Below are positions 13,590-27,724 of a stretch of 64,000 nucleotides of DNA, in pieces. A model generated the notes under the pieces. That model did not search any database. It saw only the letters and a list, made by a program, of their open reading frames with translations, and had not been told where the DNA came from. Position numbers and translations under genes: made by a program. Numbering within the stretch: the stretch's first letter is position 1; the number at the start of each line of letters is the position of its first letter. The stretch is from the NCBI GenBank assembly GCA_013397075.1, contig VWZS01000547.1, positions 1,954,390 to 2,018,389 on the forward strand. The letters run 5' to 3'. The stretch is from Rhabdornis inornatus (taxonomy: Eukaryota; Chordata; Aves; Passeriformes; Rhabdornithidae).

Positions 13590-13795
13590 AGTAGAGAACC
13601 TGGGGGAGCTGGGCTTGTTCATATCCCTACAGCCAGAGAAAGGATGACTACATTGATGCCAGAGCAGCTACAGAAGTTTGCATTGGGTATAAGGAAACAC
13701 TTGTACAGAAGTGGAGCAGAGTGGGAAGAAACTCCACCTTTGAGTCACCAAGGGATGGCTATCACCATCCTTGAAGCACTTCAGAATCTGTGTGG
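13590..13795 (+). mobile_element. Diverged CR1 LINE fragment
   Basis: Resembles CR1 with many changes: GGGGGAGCTGGGCTTGTTCA, a short gap, GCATTGGGTATAAGGAAACA, then GAGTCACCAAGGGATGGCTA. The order matches the CR1 3' region seen at 10450-11181, but identity is low and the terminus is missing. Confidence 0.5.
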
Positions 13796-14953
13796 GAAAA
13801 GTCACGGCCCTGCTCTGTGATCCTTGTGATCCTTGTGATCATTCCTCTGTGAGGAACGTGCAGGGCTGGTCGTTTCTGTGATCCCTCAGTTATCTTTGCA
13901 TCTGTGTGCCCCAAAACTTTCTGACTCACTCACCTGACACTTCTGCTCAGATACAGCCTGCCCTGCCCACCCATTTGGAAACAGAGATGGTGCTTTGGCA
14001 AGCCAAGTGTCATTTCATTTTCTTGGCTGTCCTCTGGATTCACAGAGTAGAAATCCTTCCCCTGGACGTATCAAAAAGTGCATTTCAATGTCAAGTGAAC
14101 CTTTTCTTTTATAGCTACATAGAAAATGGACTACGTACACATCACGTCTCAGTGTATTTAGCATAGATTTAAAGTTGCAAAAAGCAAATAAAAAGTAGTA
14201 ATAATAGCATTATAATACTAAATTCTTACGTCAGCACAGCTATCATTTGAATGATTAGGTTCATCTCAATCTTGCCAGCAAAGACACAAGAAAGATGAAC
14301 ACTTTATATTGGTTTTTATGTATACTGAATTACAAATAAGAAAAAAATACACTGACTTCACCATCACTGTGGCATTTCACTGTTTATTCTTTTTTAATGG
14401 CTCACCTTTCCTAAATTAGTCTTTTGAACTTTGTAATTAAAAATGAGCAAAGCTAATTTAAAAAAACCAGCCTAGTCCTATAACTGCCTTTGCATCAATT
14501 AAAGTCTTAAAGGGCAAAATGGACTCTATTCCATGACCTCTGGCAGATGTGCACATCATATTGAAAGGAACACAGACACTTGGTGGAGGGATGCACCCAG
14601 GGCAGAGGAATTATTTTATCATCTTTGGTTACCTGAAGAAGTAAAAAGAAAAGTCAAAGCATCCACCCTAAGATACATTTCCTGTTCAGAATCTTCTCAA
14701 GAATTCCTGCAAGGCCAAAGGTGTAGTCCTAAACATAGAGAGTTTAATTTACAGTGGAGCACAGGGAGTGGCACAGGCTGTGATGCTCAGAGCGAGGCAT
14801 TTGCCTCCTTTTTAAACTTTTAAAACATTTCTACATTTGCTTAGCTCTTTTGTGCTTCAGGTTTTGCCTTAGTCATGTGTGTCACATCTGTCTATGGAGA
14901 GCTCAGTGCCATGGCAGTGCCCCCAGCCCTGGGAGGTTTGGGCACACTGGGTG

Positions 14954-15045
14954 GGTGATGAGATGGAGGAGGGCAGAAGTGTGGGTGAAAAAGGCACAGG
15001 CATTGTCTGGTGATGAGATGGAGGAGGGCAGAAGTGTGGCTGAAA
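14954..15045. repeat. Direct duplication, 31-bp units 55 bp apart
   Basis: The 31-base unit beginning GGTGATGAGATGGAGG occurs at 14954 and again at 15009, identical over the unit, with similar flanks. It is a simple local tandem duplication with a 55-bp period in a GSG1L intron, about 400 bp before the micro-exon at 15420. Confidence 0.9.
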
Positions 15046-15419
15046 GAGCCCCCTGCCCTCCCAGTGCCACCTGCTGAGGTGTTTGTCCCTGTGTCACCCT
15101 ACAGAGCCCAGCACTGCTCATCCCTTGGCAAGGAGCATCACTGGCCCAGCAGGGGCTCAGCCAGAAGGAAGGATTTCCTTCTCTCTCTGTAACACACACC
15201 CTTGATCCAGGGGCTGCAATCCCCAGGGAAGTCCAGCCCTTGGGCACAGTGGGTTTGGCAGGGTGGAGGAACAGGGGAGTGTCTGTCCCCGGTGTGAGAC
15301 AACCCCGAGGTCCTGGACAGACTGGGGTGGGAGTGAGGGCAGGAACCCCAGGCAGGAAGAGGAGGCAGAGAAACACCAACCAACTTCTGTCTCCTAAAAT
15401 AAATCCTTTTCTTTTCAAG

Positions 15420-15467
15420 GTGAAAAATGTCGAAGTTTTATTGACCTTGCCCCGGCTTCTGAAAAAG
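15420..15467 (+). CDS. GSG1L: GSG1L internal micro-exon (48 bp), end of extracellular loop 1
   Basis: A 48-bp exon that reads GEKCRSFIDLAPASEK, the first Gly codon being completed by one base from the upstream exon. It is preceded by a pyrimidine-rich acceptor (TTTTCTTTTCAAG) and followed by the donor GTAAGA. The peptide matches the end of the first extracellular segment of GSG1L, just before TM2, and includes the conserved Cys expected to take part in the claudin-family extracellular disulfide (inferred). It begins with two bases of a split codon and ends with one base, so it joins in frame to the exon at 30281 to give the junction K-G-V-L-W. It is too short for ORF-length filters. An open frame running across this position is mostly intronic. 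Confidence 0.93.
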
Positions 15468-18400
15468 GTAAGACCACACAGCCAAGACTTCTTCCCATTT
15501 TACAGATTGTGAAATGTTCATGTAAATGAACAGGATGTAAATGCATCAGTGTTGTCTTGTGGTACCTGGGTGCCAGGGTACCTCAGCACACAGGGACCCA
15601 CGTGTCGCCCACGTTACACACAGCCAGAAACAAGTACCAAGGGTTTGTGACAGCTGTTTGCTCACTTTATGTACATCTGTCATTTACTTAATCTTAACTC
15701 AGATGGCTTTTTTCAAGAAAAATAAAGATTTATATTGTAAGACAGGCATTTCCCTTCTTCCTCTAGTGAGGAAGGAAATGCTGCGTGGTCTCCTCAGGCC
15801 ATGAAGACATTTATGGTCAGAAAAATACAGCCACAGTACCAAATATCTCTTTGTGAGAAGGAATCATCCCGATGCTTCTTTGGTTGGTTTACCCTTGTGA
15901 AAAGTTATATATTCAAGTGCACAGAAGGAGGTTATTTTCCTCACCCTGGTATTGGAGTTTAATTGATTAAATATTGAGATTTCTTTCATTTTCAGAAGCA
16001 ATTTACCCCACATTTGAAAATCTATAAGAGAAACAAATGTGTAGAGTTCAATTAAAGTGAACAGAGCCCATCCTGGTCCCTGCTGATCAGATGCCCCATA
16101 TATTTTGTCAGATCACTTGAGACAATCCCAAAACGTTTTGGGTAGAGGGTGCCTTCCTCAGGCTTGGTGGAGCAGCAGTAAGTGGCATAAGGAACAACTT
16201 TCCTTAATTTGCCTGAATTGCTGATCCACTGGAAAAAGGGAAGAAAGGCAATTACTGCTTATAAAGCAGGGGGATATTGCAGGGAGAGAAACAGCCACAG
16301 AGCCTCTGTGAAATTCATTGTAAGCAGACCCAAATAAATTATGCACATAAGGGAAGAACAAGCCTGGGATTAGCGTCGCTAATGGGCTCCCAGTTAAATC
16401 TCACACACACAAATGGGACCTTGGGGCACAAAGGCTCTTATGAAACCACCAGCTCAACACTCAGCAGCCACCAGAAAACAAACTGTGTGCTAGAAAACAT
16501 TGCAAAAGGACTCAGTGATTCCTTTTTGGGCTATCTAAAAACTGAGGCCAGACAAAATTAAAATAATAAAAAGCATTTATATTTATCAAAGGGCCTCCAG
16601 GTACATTTTGGGCAGACAAAGCCCTCCCAGGGGCTACACCCAGAATGGACAATGGGTCACAGGTTTCCACACTTTGATAAGTTTGGTCCATTTGCATATT
16701 GGGGGTTAATCTTCCAATTACAGCTTCAGGTAATGAAGTCGTTTACCCCAAGTTTTCTCCCCCAACTCACTTTTATTTACATTTCTTGAGGCCTGAGACA
16801 GTGAGGTGTCCTTGATTGCCAGCCTGGAGAGGAATTGTTGTGTCTGAGCAGAATGGGAAAGCAGCAGCTCACACTGTGTATGGAGTTTAGAGTCATACAC
16901 TAAAGAACTGCAGGATTACAAATATATGAAAATATAAAAGCGCAAATCCTAAGGTATTATCAGGAGCAGGGCAGAGAGCTACACAGCTGAAAGCTGCTCT
17001 TTTCTGAAATACAGTGGGGTATTTTGTGCTTTTTTTTGCAGTATTTTGTGCTTTTTAGTGCAGCTCCCAGAACAGCAGTGAGGATATCAAAGTTCTGGAA
17101 AGTTCTGTACAAGGATGGGAGCAGAGCTGCATCCTGAAGGAGAGACACAGAGGGAGAGAGAATGGACAGTGACAGGGTGTGAGAGGAGCTGGGGCAGGGA
17201 AGCTCCCTGCCATCCCCATGCCAGGGCTGTGACATTCCAGAGCAAGCACAAGGTGCCTGCTCTAAAGGCACTGGGGTGGTTTTCTGCTTCATCCCCTTTC
17301 TGAGAAACTTCATTATGGTGCATAATGCTTGGTGGCATCACCCACACACTTTCCAAAACAGCATTTAGTGCTTTACTTTTAGGATTTCTTTTGGTTGTGT
17401 GAAATGCTGTCAGCATTTTTTTTCCAGGAGAATTTTAGAGTTGCTGCATGATGTCAGTGCATATTTCTAGATGATTCTATTTTTCTTTTTTTGAGGAAGG
17501 AAGGCTCTTTCTGTGTAGTGTTATAAAGAAGATTCTATCTATTTCAGAAGACTTTCCATGGAGTTGTAAGGCATATTGACAGAAAGAGAGGGGAATGCTT
17601 TGTCAGAGATGGAAAGTGCTGACCATCAGACTCATAAACATAACCAGGATAAATTCCACAACCGTACATCAAGCTGGACACTGCAACATGGTTAATCTGG
17701 AATTTTCACCATCAGCTTTATACTCTCCAGAGCTACTTTCACCACATGTGAAGAGAAAATTGATGCCTGAGTTACTTTCATGAAGAATTCTTTAATGTCT
17801 TGACTTAATCTGCTCTTTTCCAGTTAGAAGGAGCTTCCCACTCCTTTAATTTCTTCATCCCCTCTCTCAGCACTGACTTTAATGGTCAGAGGCTTCTCAC
17901 CTACTCAGTTCCAGGCAGTCCAAGTCAATGAGAAAGGATGAAATACAATGAATAGCAAATTTGAGTTCAGTTCAAACACTGTGGTTTTCACAGGCAATCA
18001 TGTAACTGGGAAATTTGGGACTAAACTTATCTTCACAATGAGACTGCAACTTACTCACTTTCTGTACATATTCTTAGCATCACTTACCACCAAAAAGTGG
18101 TTGTTTATCTGAAATGTCTCTGCAATACAAGCTCCATTACTGCAGCTGAGCACTCAGGTTTCCCGAAGTTTTCCTTTTAGTAGGTTTTCCCTGATCCAAA
18201 GAGAACAAACTCAGTGTAGCTGTACAGCCCATCTTTGCTTGAGTCCACCAATTAACAGCAAGGTGGTGTTAAACTCCTGCAGATTATTTAAAACCTTCTG
18301 ATATAGGAAAAAAAAATATCTATCATAAAAACTTGCAGTAAATAAAACCATCCATGATGAGGTCTAGTCACATGCTTACCACAAACCTTGCATTCATAAA

Positions 18401-20284
18401 TGAAAATTCTTACAGTAAAAATCTAATGGTTTATGGCTGAGCTTCCTATCTTTATGCATTAGTGCTGATCTCCAGAGTAGCTGGAAAATGTATCTCTGAT
18501 CAGTTAATGTACCCTTTTCATATATCTCACCAATGACATCTACTAAAAGGAGGCAGCAAAATTTGGGGCAAACAGACCCACAGTATGGTATAAATAAGCA
18601 TTTCCAACCCACACTAGGAGAGCTTTTTCCTGCATTTAAGGCAGCTGCCAGCAATCTGTCAGAACCTCATAAGCCTAACATTGAATTTATTAGCTGTTGC
18701 TGGTTTTTAGTGCCAAAGCTGCTTAGCAAAATCAGCTTCATGATGGTAGATATTAACTAGAAAAAAAAAACCATTTTCCTATGAGAGTTTACATTTGCTA
18801 TTGATAAAAATGATAGAGCAATAGCTGGTTACAGTGGCCAGGACTTTTAATGGGCTCTCACAGAGCAGCTGTTGGGACCCACTAAGTGTTCTAATTTTCA
18901 CTACAGACGGGAGCAGTAAGACAGCAAATATTCCCAAAAGGAGTTGGAAGGGAGCTGTCCAAGTAGGCTGGACCTGATATTTCAGTTCTCAATTGCTTCT
19001 GGGATATTCTCCACAGAACTTTATCAAAGTTCTGTTGCTGCTGAATATTTTTCTGCCTGAGGAAGAAAAGGGTGACGTGTTCAGCCAGGGATGCTCTGTC
19101 CCTGTTGTGGTGGCACCAGAACACTGAGGCTGGCACCCTCCTCACCACACTCCTCCTCCCTGCTGTCATCCCTGTCCCATGGCCTCAGATCTGTGCCCAA
19201 GAGAAATTCCAAGAGGCCACAGAGGGTACGTTCAAGAGGAAGAAGCCAAGACCAAAAATTGCACCTGGAAACCATGACACCACAATGGAGAGCAAAGGGT
19301 CCCATCAAACGATCAGAGAAATGGCTCCAGGGACTCCATAACACCACAGCTGGACATCCCCGGTGTTCCTGCCCTGCCTGGGGCTGCGTGGGGATTCCAG
19401 CTCCTGCATCCTTCTCTGAATGTGTCACTGGCAGCTGCCAGCCCCAGGGACAGCCAGAGGGTGAGCCCAGCCCAGCTCCTTGGGCAAGAGAAACCAGCTG
19501 GAAGCAGCACTCGTGCTGGAAGCATTTTGCTGGAGAAAAGCAGGGCTTTGCAGGAAATGTGGTGCCCCCAGCAGTTTCTGGGATGGTGCTGGTGGAGGCT
19601 GTGACTTTGCAAGCACCTGGAGTGCCCACAGCATGGAAATGAGGGGCTCTGGCCTGAGGAGCCCTGGGGGAAGCTGCTGCAGGAACAGGATCAAGTGTCA
19701 GTGTTGGAGATGGCCACACAGACACAGGGCAGCATTCCCAGGGCAAGCTCCTCACAGCTGGGCTACAGCTTACTCCAGTGCTCTGTAGTACCTGATTTTG
19801 AGGAATAATTCCCACAAGGAATGGCAAGGCAGTAGACCCTCAGCAGCTGCCTGTACAGCACTGCTTCCTACCCACTGATAAACTCCCATGCATAAAATAA
19901 ACAAGGCTTTTCAGAGACCACAGAGGCTGAGGCAAGGCAAAACCCTGCAGAAGGAAAATGCTCATGGCTAGTGAACATTCAACAGCCCAAAATCTTACAG
20001 GGGGCCTTTTTAAAATGAGAGACTGTCCTGGCAGAGGTAGGAGATGCCTCCTGCACGTCCTCTACACAGCCTGTGATGGTGCATCCTGGAGAGATGAAGC
20101 AATAACAATTCTGTATTGCCTAAAAAGTGGCTGGCAGAGCTAAAGTAGCACATGGCAAACAGCAAGTAAACAAATCAAGTCTCACCTAAACACAGCACAG
20201 AAAAAAAGAGAAAGCTAAGCCAGTTCTGTACATGCTCCTAAACCAGCATTCCAACAGCAATTAGTGAGAAGAGAAAAACTAGAT

Positions 20285-21090
20285 GCCTGATTTTAATGGA
20301 TCCTGACATAATAGGTGTACCAGAAATTTGATGGGAGAAAGATAATTAGAGGGACAATAACATCTTGGTGCTGATTACACTGAAAGACAAAGCAGATGTC
20401 ATGTACTAAAGCTGAATCAGAATAACAAGGTAATGTCATTAACGAGCAACACAATCTCTGTGGATGGATTCCATGTTCAGATAAAAAAATGCAGAATTGT
20501 TAGTGATCACCCCTTGGGACGGCTTCAGAGACAGCAGGGTTAAACCTGATAGCAGAGAAGGTGTAAAGACAGAAAACAAAACAGCAGGAGCTGACTCTCA
20601 AACACCATGCACAGACCAAGAAATGTTATGCATGATGTAGAGACAAAATTTGGATATGAGCAGGGAGAAATTAGTGGAAAACTTGTTACTCTTGACTCAC
20701 CCCTGCACTTGATTCAAATAGTTAGTAAGAGATCCCTTGCATGGCTGACTAACAGATTCAGCATCCTTCAGAGGCAATAGAAGTGTTTTTAGAAGTTGTG
20801 AGGAAGGGAACCCAAGAAAAGCAAGAGCTGATTAAAATACATTAAAATGTTCACCTAAAAGGACAACTGAAGCTTGAGAGCCTGAAAACCACTGGATATA
20901 GTGCAGGCCTCTGAAGCATAAACAAACCCTTCTCAGCCACTGAGTGACTGAGAGCAAATGGCAGATAATGATCAGTGTTGATAAATGCCAAGTGGGGAAC
21001 ATGAAGAGTCATCCTACCTTTACATATATAGTGATGGGTTCTGAATTAGCTTTTCCCCTCAGGATAGAGTTCTTGGAGAGATGACAGACA
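20285..21090 (+). mobile_element. Ancient CR1/L3-like LINE fragment
   Basis: Starts with GATCCTGACATAATAGGTGT, decoding to PDIIGVPEI, a decayed form of the endonuclease P-D-I-I-G-V-T-E-T-W motif. It ends with TGATAAATGCCAAGTGGGGA and ATAGTGATGGGTTCTGAATT, followed by TTAGCTTTTCCCCTCAGG. These resemble the RT-to-3' segment of old CR1/L3 elements shared by reptiles, birds and mammals. The internal region is shortened by deletions and every frame is broken. Confidence 0.65.
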
Positions 21091-24000
21091 CTTCTATGAA
21101 AACATTAATTCACTGCTCTGCAGAGATTAAGATGAAAAAGAAATATTAGGATCATCATAGGAAACAAAGAACAAAACAAAAAAGTCACCATGCCACCACA
21201 AGTACTCATGATGTACCCACCTGCAGCTCCCTGTGAACACCTCTCATCCCTCCCCTGCCAGCCCCAGCTCAAAGCACTGACAATAAAATTTAAAGACATA
21301 AAGAGAACAGTGACATTTATGGTCAAAAATAGGGAAATACTTGTTTGTATGAGAAGGACAACGCAGAGCAGAATTCGGGCTAGAAAAAAAGACAAACGAG
21401 ACTTGTAACAGCCAAGTTAAAAAACAAACCTCCTTTTTTATGTACTGGGTAGATGTTCCCAAGAAGAAAAACAGAGGATCAATTTTCTAAGAGGAGCATT
21501 TAGAGACCTGCATCAGTAAAAAGAAATTTAACTGGGTCTCCCAAAAGAGCTGTACACTTTCCAAAACAGCCTCTATATCCTTCTTGAATACTTCCTATTG
21601 CATTATTGTTCATATATCTGCAATAGGGTAAATCCATACCCACATAAAACAAATACCTGTGCACTTCTCAGAGGAGAGCTACAATTAAGTATGCAGGAAA
21701 AAATGCGTTACTTGTATTTTATCTGTGTTTTCTTACACGTCTGTTATGAATCACTGAAGTTAGTTTTAAAAGGCAATTAGACATACAAAGATGAAACCAT
21801 TCTTGCTAGCAGAATTCAAGCTAAATTCCTAATGACTGAAGGAGGAAACAGTCTTGTTTCTCACACTGGGGATGCCAGAGACATGGAGAACACTGAACAT
21901 CATTCATTTCTCAGCCCAGTGCTGAGGGTGGAAGAACATCACAGGCCCTGCACTGTGAGCCTTCAAAGGGAAACATTGAGCCCAAAGACATTTAGTAAGG
22001 TACACAGGATAGTCCTCCTTTAGAGTATTTTTCATCATCTTTTCCACTCTCTTGCTCTACTCATTATATTACTACTACACCAGGAAAAAGAGAATATGGA
22101 TACAAAGATATCCCCCAGTCTGCTCAGTATCAAACACAGGATTCAATCTGCTTGATGCCAGAGCCATCAGAAGTCATAGAAAACACATCATCACATAGAA
22201 GAGAATCATTTCATGAGTCACAGCTCCACCTCACCTTCCAAAATAAAGAAACCGACGAAGAGCTAAAGCTAAACAAAACCAAAACTCAGCTTTTCCTCTC
22301 TCCCCTCAGCAGTGTCAGGTATTTCTCCCCTGCTTTCCCACGTTCTGCAAAGCCTCTTGTCTGGGTGCCAGCCCTTCATCCACCCTTGCTGCCTGCTTTG
22401 GTTGACTAGAGCAGGCAGCTTTAGGTACCTCAGGTGCCCTGCAGGGTCAGGAGGCTGGCTGTGTCTGGGGTGGCTCTGTGGTGAGGCTCTCCCAGTGCTT
22501 TCCCTCTGCAGCACGAGAGGAGCTGACGGGCAGATGGTCGGCTCTGCTGTGACGCAGGAACCAGCAGTGTTCAGTCCCAGTGCCAGCCACAACAACATGC
22601 TCAGGGTTTATTCTTTCCACCATTTTCTATTGATCACTCCAGTATTTCTGGCTTGTAACTCCCAGTATTGGAATAGCAGAGAAGAGCAGATGACTAAACC
22701 CGTGCGAATGGCACTGGAACAGAGAGCGAGATTTCCGTAAAGCCGGCCTTGCTGCTCTTCCAAAACAATGTGCACAACATTTCTCAGTGTGTGCCCACTT
22801 GTCTGATTTTTTCCTCTCTTCTCTCTTGAAGAAGAGAGATTTAAGCAAGATCCAGGTGTCAGTTCCAACAAAGTCACTAAGTCTGAAAAAGCAGAGCAAT
22901 GAATACAGGCCAGGAGACACATGAGCAGAACTTTGTGTGGCTGCTAACATGAGCAAGGGTAACAACTGCCCATGTGCCACAGTGTGAATGGAGACCAAGG
23001 AGGAGAATGAAATGCCACTCAGAAGCAGGGCTGGCCCTCAGACATTGTTCTTTTCCTCCCACATGGGGTGACATCTGTATAGTTGACTTCTCACAGCCTC
23101 TTGTGGTTTCCCTGCATTTTGTGGCAGTTCAGGGATCTTGGGGACAATGACTGTGAGCCACAGGAGCACTTTCTCCCCCAGGCAGCAGCAGCAGTGTCTG
23201 GGTTAGCAGCTGCCAGAGGGGAGGTGAGAAGGTTCCCCACTCCCCAGGACAGCATTGCTTGGACACTGATGTCCCCTCAGCTGCTCAACAATGCAGCACT
23301 GGCTTGTCCTTCATGTGCCACACTCTCGATTTCATCTCAGCCAGGCACGAGGATCTCAGTGGTTATTATAATTTACATATTGCTCAGCTCCACTGCTTTG
23401 AGCAGACAGAAGGGTTTTGGTCATAGGATGAACTGTGATGCAGAAAAACCCCCAAAGCTTCTGCTTGCCTGCATCAGACTTTCTCAGATGGCTCAGGGCT
23501 GAACTGGCAGAGGAGTGACTGGAGCTGGTGTCTCACCATGGCTCAGACCGACCCTGGCTGTCAGGACAGACGTGTGACACTGAGTTATGAGCAACTCCAA
23601 ACCTCTCCCAGAGCTCTCTGCTGCCTGCAGCATTGTCCAGCCTGGCCACTTGCTCAGGGACAGCGTGGCAGAGTGTGACAGCTCAGGTGAGGCTGCTTTG
23701 GTCACCCCCTGAGCCCTGAGGGCAGCTCTGCTCTGGGAAGGGCTGGGGTGCAGCAGCCACAGATGCACAGCGAGCACAGGCTCAGGCAGTGGGTGTCCCT
23801 AAGGAGGATGAATTCCCACTGAGCCATTCTGAATATGAGCTTGCTCCAATTAGGAAGCTAATTTTCTGTCTGAAAGGGCCCTCAGAAATCAATACAGATT
23901 CCAGACCATTTCTTCTTGGGCACTGCTCAGGCAGGCTGGGCTTTCAGCAGGCAGTGTCACACAGCATGGCAGGGAATACATTCATTTATGGGTTTCTTTA

Positions 24001-27000
24001 TGCTGGATAATTTCCAAGCCACTCTCCAAAATGCATGACAGACATTTCCAGGCACACAACCCCTGCCTTTCCTGGGTATAACATGGTTAATATGACTCAG
24101 CAGCATCCTTCAGGAATAGCAATATCGTTGTCCCTGAAGAAATCCTTTAAGAGCACACAGCTCATGTTTATGGATTCAAAATGCTTTGAACTTGCCCAGC
24201 AATTCCTCTGTTGGCCACCTCTCCAGCGTTTCCTTGAGAACATGCACCAACACTGGATCTTTGACAGTCATTTCCATGGCCTGACCAGCCTGAAGGAGCA
24301 TCCAGAAGACTATTTAATTATTTCACCTGGAGACAGGACCTCAAAATCTGGTGTCAGATCCTGTTGGCATAGTGAGCTGGCACCAAAACCCAACTTTTCT
24401 GATTTGACAAGTATGCATCAAACTCCATGGCTGCATGTGACTGTGGGTGGTAGGAGGTACAGATGTGATTTAAACTCTCCAGAACTGGTTTGTTGGCCAC
24501 ATTAATCTCAAAAACTCAACAGTAATTGAAATTATGGAACTCTGGCATTCCAGAAACAGCAGCAAATGTTTCTTTATCATCCTGCACATAATCCCATTCA
24601 GATGTTATCCACGTTCTTGGTGTTTCGATCCAAATTGCTAACAAGCATTAAAATGGTTTTAATAATGCAACACAAGAATCATTCTGGCATTTTGTGGGGA
24701 AGGAGCACAGAAGAAAGTGTCAGGCTTGCCATGCCAGTTTAACAGAGCTCTCTCATGGAAAGGATGGAGTGGAGTGTTGCTGGTTTGTGTCAGGAAATGG
24801 CAGTGCGTTTGAACAAGGAATGAACTTTGGGTATCAAGCAGCTCAAACCTTCTGGAAGTCATTAACAATCCTGTTCTTTGGGTTCCTTCATCAGGAACTC
24901 ACTGAATGCCTCGAGTTCTTCTAAGCAGAACTCCCATGATTTTATCAAACCCTGTTTCACAGGAAGCTCAGACTGGAGCTCCCTGGCTCAGTCCACTCAC
25001 AGCACCCTCCTCAGTGGCCAGGGCTCACCTGAAATGGTTTCAGGTTCTGGGAAGGGCTTTGTGAGACTCATTGCAGGCTGATGTAAAGATTCTTTCTCTC
25101 ACTGTCAGACAAAATGTTCCATTGGTGTCATCTGTTCAGGACTGTCTGCAATATCCTTTTTCTACCATCTCAGCTCAGGCAGATGCACTCAAGTTGATCA
25201 GCACCTTTGCAGAGCTGCATTCACCTGGATTCAGATCTATGGATCTCCTTTCCAAACACTGCTGCTCTCTGCTGTCTGACAGAAAGGCAGGGCACTGATC
25301 CTGCCAGATGGTTCATGGAGTCCTTGAGTGCCTCAAACCCCAGTGATCTTGTGGGTAACAGTTCTCCTCTCAGTCATAATGAAAAGTGTGCTCACTTCAC
25401 TGGAGAGTGCTGGAAAATTAATTTCCTTGTAACAATGCTGCTGCAGGACCTAAACCCTTGAGGAGGTGGCACTGGTGCTTCCCACCATGAACTCCACAGA
25501 GAAGACAGTCTCTCATACATTGATTAGGAAATAACAAAGCTCAGAGGCACAAAGTTCTTTAATGTCCCAGCTACTGCACTGATCTTCTTCCTGCCATGAG
25601 ATCAGATGATATGAAAGTGATATGATTCCTTCTGATGCAGGAGCCCTGTGATATAAGTTGATTTATGTGAAATCTTTTGGTGAGTCCCAGATTTTTAATC
25701 TCCAATTCTGGGTGAGAAGCTGAGCCCAGGTCCTGAAATTTCAGGGATTTTGCTTCACAGGGAGGTTGTCCTGAAGCTGGCGACCCTTTTTCCTCCAGGC
25801 AAAGCCTCACAATCTGTGGTGCTCAGGTTCAGAGCAATCCCACCTGGGACATACAGCATATCTGTGGGGTGGGAGCAAAGATCCAAAGTGTCCCACAGCA
25901 CACAGAACTAGCTCTATCATTGTCAGCAACACTGCTGAGCAGTGACAGACCGGCTGGTGGAGGAGCACCAGGGACAAAAATGACAGGAAAAGGTGTGTTA
26001 GAACAGGAGGTGGTGATGGCACTGATGCCAGTGGCCATCCAGATCGCAGTGCCCAGCTCCCTGCAGTTTCTCAGACACCAGGATGGGAGATACAGGACAA
26101 GCTGATGTGCCACAGGGACAGGACAGGACAGAGTGACAGCTCCCTGCCAGCTCCGGGCCAGCACAGAACAGAACATGCAAACCCAGCACGTTCTTCTCAC
26201 CTAAAAAAAGCCCAGCAGGCGTGAGGAGGACTTGACAGCTGTCATCCTCTGCATCATCCCAGGGAATCCTGGAAACATTGGCTGAGCACATCCTGCCTTG
26301 GTGCTTGCATGCTGGGTGGGCTCCTCACACACACCCACCCTCCTGAGGAGGTGTGTGCAGGAGTGCCACTGAAACCACTTTGGGTTTAGTTTTGCTTTAA
26401 AGTCCAAGACTCTCTTTTCCTAGGAGGTCTCACATTGGAATGTCCTTGGCACAGTGGCACATCCCAGCTGAGCTCCTCCCCAGCCCCTTCTCTGCACAGG
26501 CAGCAGTGGGTTTCTTGAATAAACAATGCATAAACAGGATGGAGACCAAAAGATGAGAGGAATCTGTTGATTGATGAGAGTACAGATCCTCAGTTACAGA
26601 CCATCCGGGTAGAACTCTCTTAAGTGAACAAAGTACTGACTCTTCTGAAAGAAAGATTTTTCATAAAAGCTGAGTTAGGCCAGACAGATCCCTGGAGCAG
26701 AGTACACAGGCTGGAGGGGAGTAAGCAGACAGAAAAGATGACAGCAGAGAAGACTGGAAAAGATAAAAATCCCCTGGAGATCTTCTTCCCTGTCACCTGG
26801 AATGACTGAGGTCCCCTCAAGAGAAGGAGCTCTCTACCTTGCAGGAAGGAGGCTGTAAGAGGTTGTGATGCCAAGTGACTGCCTCATGAATCTCATGTTG
26901 AGAGAGGAGCAGTGGGAGATCACTTCACCATCAGCACAGAACAGAAAGACTCTGTCTCCTGAATTAATAACCTGAAGCAACTGTTCTGCTTCAGGCAGCC

Positions 27001-27724
27001 ACAGGAAAATGCAAAATTTAGACACAGGTTGCATTTTCTGGGTGTTATTATTTCAGATGAAATTCAGAATCAGAGAAGCAGGACAGGACATAGAACTATG
27101 CAAACACTGCATGTGGGACTTGCCTTTCCCCACATTAGAGGCACTAAAAAAAAGGCATAGAGCAGGTATTCAGTTATATCATGGAAAAAGACAAGAGAGT
27201 TCCTTGATAGATATGAACAAAGCCCCAAAAAAGTAGTAATTGACTATGCCTCCCACAGCAAACTCACCCAGCCTTTGTGTCTCGTCAGAAAAAGGATTTA
27301 TAGGAGAGCAAAACTCACATCTCATTGAGCTTTTCATCATTTCCTTGCAAGGTTATCCTGCTGGCAAAGCCACTCTTATCCCAGCCCTGTGGGAAGGGAA
27401 GGGAAGGCAAAGCACTCCCTGTGACAGCAGCCACACAGTCAGGTGTTCCTCCCTCTGTTCCTTTCTCCTTCCTCAGGAGAATGAAGGACACCAGCTGGGC
27501 CCCCAGGCCCTCCAGGCTCAGCTCCCAGAGCCCTCCTGTCCCTCTGAACGTGTCCCCTTGCAATGGACACCCCAGCCCAGATGCTCCCACAGGGACACAT
27601 GCACCTCCCCAGCTCTCTGCTCTTTCCAAAATCACTGCACTGGTGCCTGCAGCACCAGCTTCAGGCACTGGCTCATAGGTGGGCAAGAGAGAGTGCATTT
27701 ATAGAGCTGAGTACATCACCTGAA

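Larger units (their letters stand above)
1..15419. other. GSG1L intron (upstream part), no exon seen
   Basis: Presumed intron left of the 48-bp exon. Apart from the CR1, LINE, LTR, microsatellite and duplication entries listed separately, it holds mixed AT-rich and GC-richer non-coding DNA. I looked for the GSG1L loop-1 exon (W-E-T-G-D-D and W-Y-S-C-E-E motifs) and did not find it. Open frames have neither splice-site support nor family resemblance. Confidence 0.7.

Noticed and set aside
19081..19827. 248-codon minus-strand open frame
   Set aside because: No domain, signal, or splice support. It sits in a GC-richer, stop-poor intronic block with overlapping long frames on the other strand, which is typical of composition-driven chance frames.
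24035..24505. 156-codon + strand open frame
   Set aside because: No family resemblance, no splice-site or codon evidence, and an intronic location in GSG1L.
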